From Syntrophaceae bacterium (GTDB taxonomy: Bacteria; Desulfobacterota; Syntrophia; Syntrophales; Smithellaceae): a DNA stretch of 51,248 nt. Position numbers and translations under genes: made by a program. Position 1 is the stretch's first letter; the number at the start of each line of letters is the position of its first letter. The notes under the pieces were generated by a model. It searched no databases and was not told the origin of the DNA. It saw nothing but the letters and a program-made list of their open reading frames with translations. The DNA is taken from assembly GCA_018056765.1 (NCBI GenBank), contig JAGPFA010000018.1, positions 1 to 51,248 on the forward strand, written 5' to 3'. Positions 50,876 to 51,248 of the stretch are shown here, in pieces.

Positions 50876-51248
50876 CTAATATTTAATGCCTTTTGCTCGT
50901 AAATACTTAGCTGCTTCTCTCCCCCATCGGACTTGAACTGGCTGTGAAGTATTTGTATTGACGCGCCTTGTCAGGCCATCTTTATTTGTTCGTCCCGCAT
51001 AACACTTGCCGTCGCATTCAATACAATACAAAACATCTTTTAACGATTGCCCAGTCTCTTCATCAACTATATGATATTGTTCACTGCAGAGCTTTTTGGG
51101 CTTATCTTCGCTAAAGTCTGATCCCCCCGGTCCCGGATAGGCTGCCTTTTTGCCTTTGATGGTGATGCTGTCCGGTTTCATGATGATGGTGGCGTTGGCG
51201 GTTTTCAGGATGAGCTGGTCTTTGGCCTCCAGAATGTATTCTTCCGCC
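50876..51248 (-). CDS. C-terminal part of a VgrG-type T6SS spike protein with extra C-terminal domain
   Basis: The gene enters from the right edge; 123 residues are visible. The first 35 (YILEAKDQLILKTANATIIM then KPDSITIKGKK) show the alternating short strands of the VgrG/gp5 needle helix (DUF2345-like). Then PGPGGSD links to a separate domain of about 75 residues (EQYHIVDEETGQSLKDVLYC, GRTNKDGLTRRVNT). This second part resembles transthyretin-like cargo-loading domains at the end of some VgrG and PAAR proteins. It would carry the next gene's product. The TAG stop is 8 bases before the effector start. Confidence 0.75.
   Translation of the reverse strand, partial: AEEYILEAKDQLILKTANATIIMKPDSITIKGKKAAYPGPGGSDFSEDKPKKLCSEQYHIVDEETGQSLKDVLYCIECDGKCYAGRTNKDGLTRRVNTNTSQPVQVRWGREAAKYLRAKGIKY

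Overview
The window looks like a chromosome segment of a strictly anaerobic deltaproteobacterium (Desulfobacterota), most like the Syntrophales group. The evidence is gene order and content: thrS-infC-rpmI-rplT-pheS-pheT-ihfA-merR; argS-SPOR-ffh-rpsP-khpA-rimM-trmD-SPOUT methyltransferase-rplS-rnhB-yraN; a PxxKW cysteine-rich protein; a ferredoxin-dependent KorDABC oxidoreductase; and a type IV pilus minor-pilin/PilY1 operon behind a GEMM riboswitch. The placement is an inference, since no 16S gene is present.

Layout. Positions 1-2780 are the end of a GC-rich integrated element: a broken small ORF, a DUF2924 protein, a large serine recombinase and a small HTH protein. It abuts the 3' end of the tmRNA gene ssrA (3146-3499, minus). 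Core genes follow: thioesterase, smpB, TtcA-like tRNA thiolase, enolase, a small outer-membrane protein, plsB, and a PTS fragment (IID, HPr, EI). From 13.4 to 24.9 kb come a structured intergenic region, the PxxKW protein, the translation operon (merR/ihfA/pheTS/ribosomal proteins/infC/thrS), tRNA-Val, pgsA, two envelope proteins, a PopZ-like protein and rsmI. From 25 to 27.4 kb are UDP-xylose synthase and UDP-glucose dehydrogenase. From 27.4 to 35.3 kb is the long ribosome/SRP operon ending upstream at argS. From 35.4 to 42.3 kb are pilY1, pilX, pilW, pilV, fimT and pilD, read on the minus strand, with a c-di-GMP-I (GEMM) riboswitch ahead of pilD. From 42.4 to 47.7 kb, on the plus strand, are ribD, a NusG paralogue, korD-korA-korB-korC, a tandem ACT protein and an MTRFR-like stop-codon-independent release factor.

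The right end is accessory DNA. A 5'-truncated atpE is cut off by repeats belonging to a decayed REP-associated tyrosine transposase (RAYT), whose C-terminal coding segment is present three times in tandem. Beyond it lies an AT-rich three-gene unit read on the minus strand: the C-terminus of a VgrG-type spike, a 356-residue protein with a caspase-like His/Cys pair, and a membrane-anchored 206-residue protein overlapping it by 4 bases. I read this as a type VI secretion spike, effector and immunity module. It is the best candidate here for an undescribed system.

How the genes work together. Most of the window is translation machinery and its quality control: trans-translation by ssrA/smpB, a second rescue factor, tRNA and rRNA modification, and synthetases. 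Pilus assembly is placed under a second-messenger riboswitch. KorDABC supplies ferredoxin-linked 2-oxoacid metabolism. The two ends of the window are shaped by mobile DNA.
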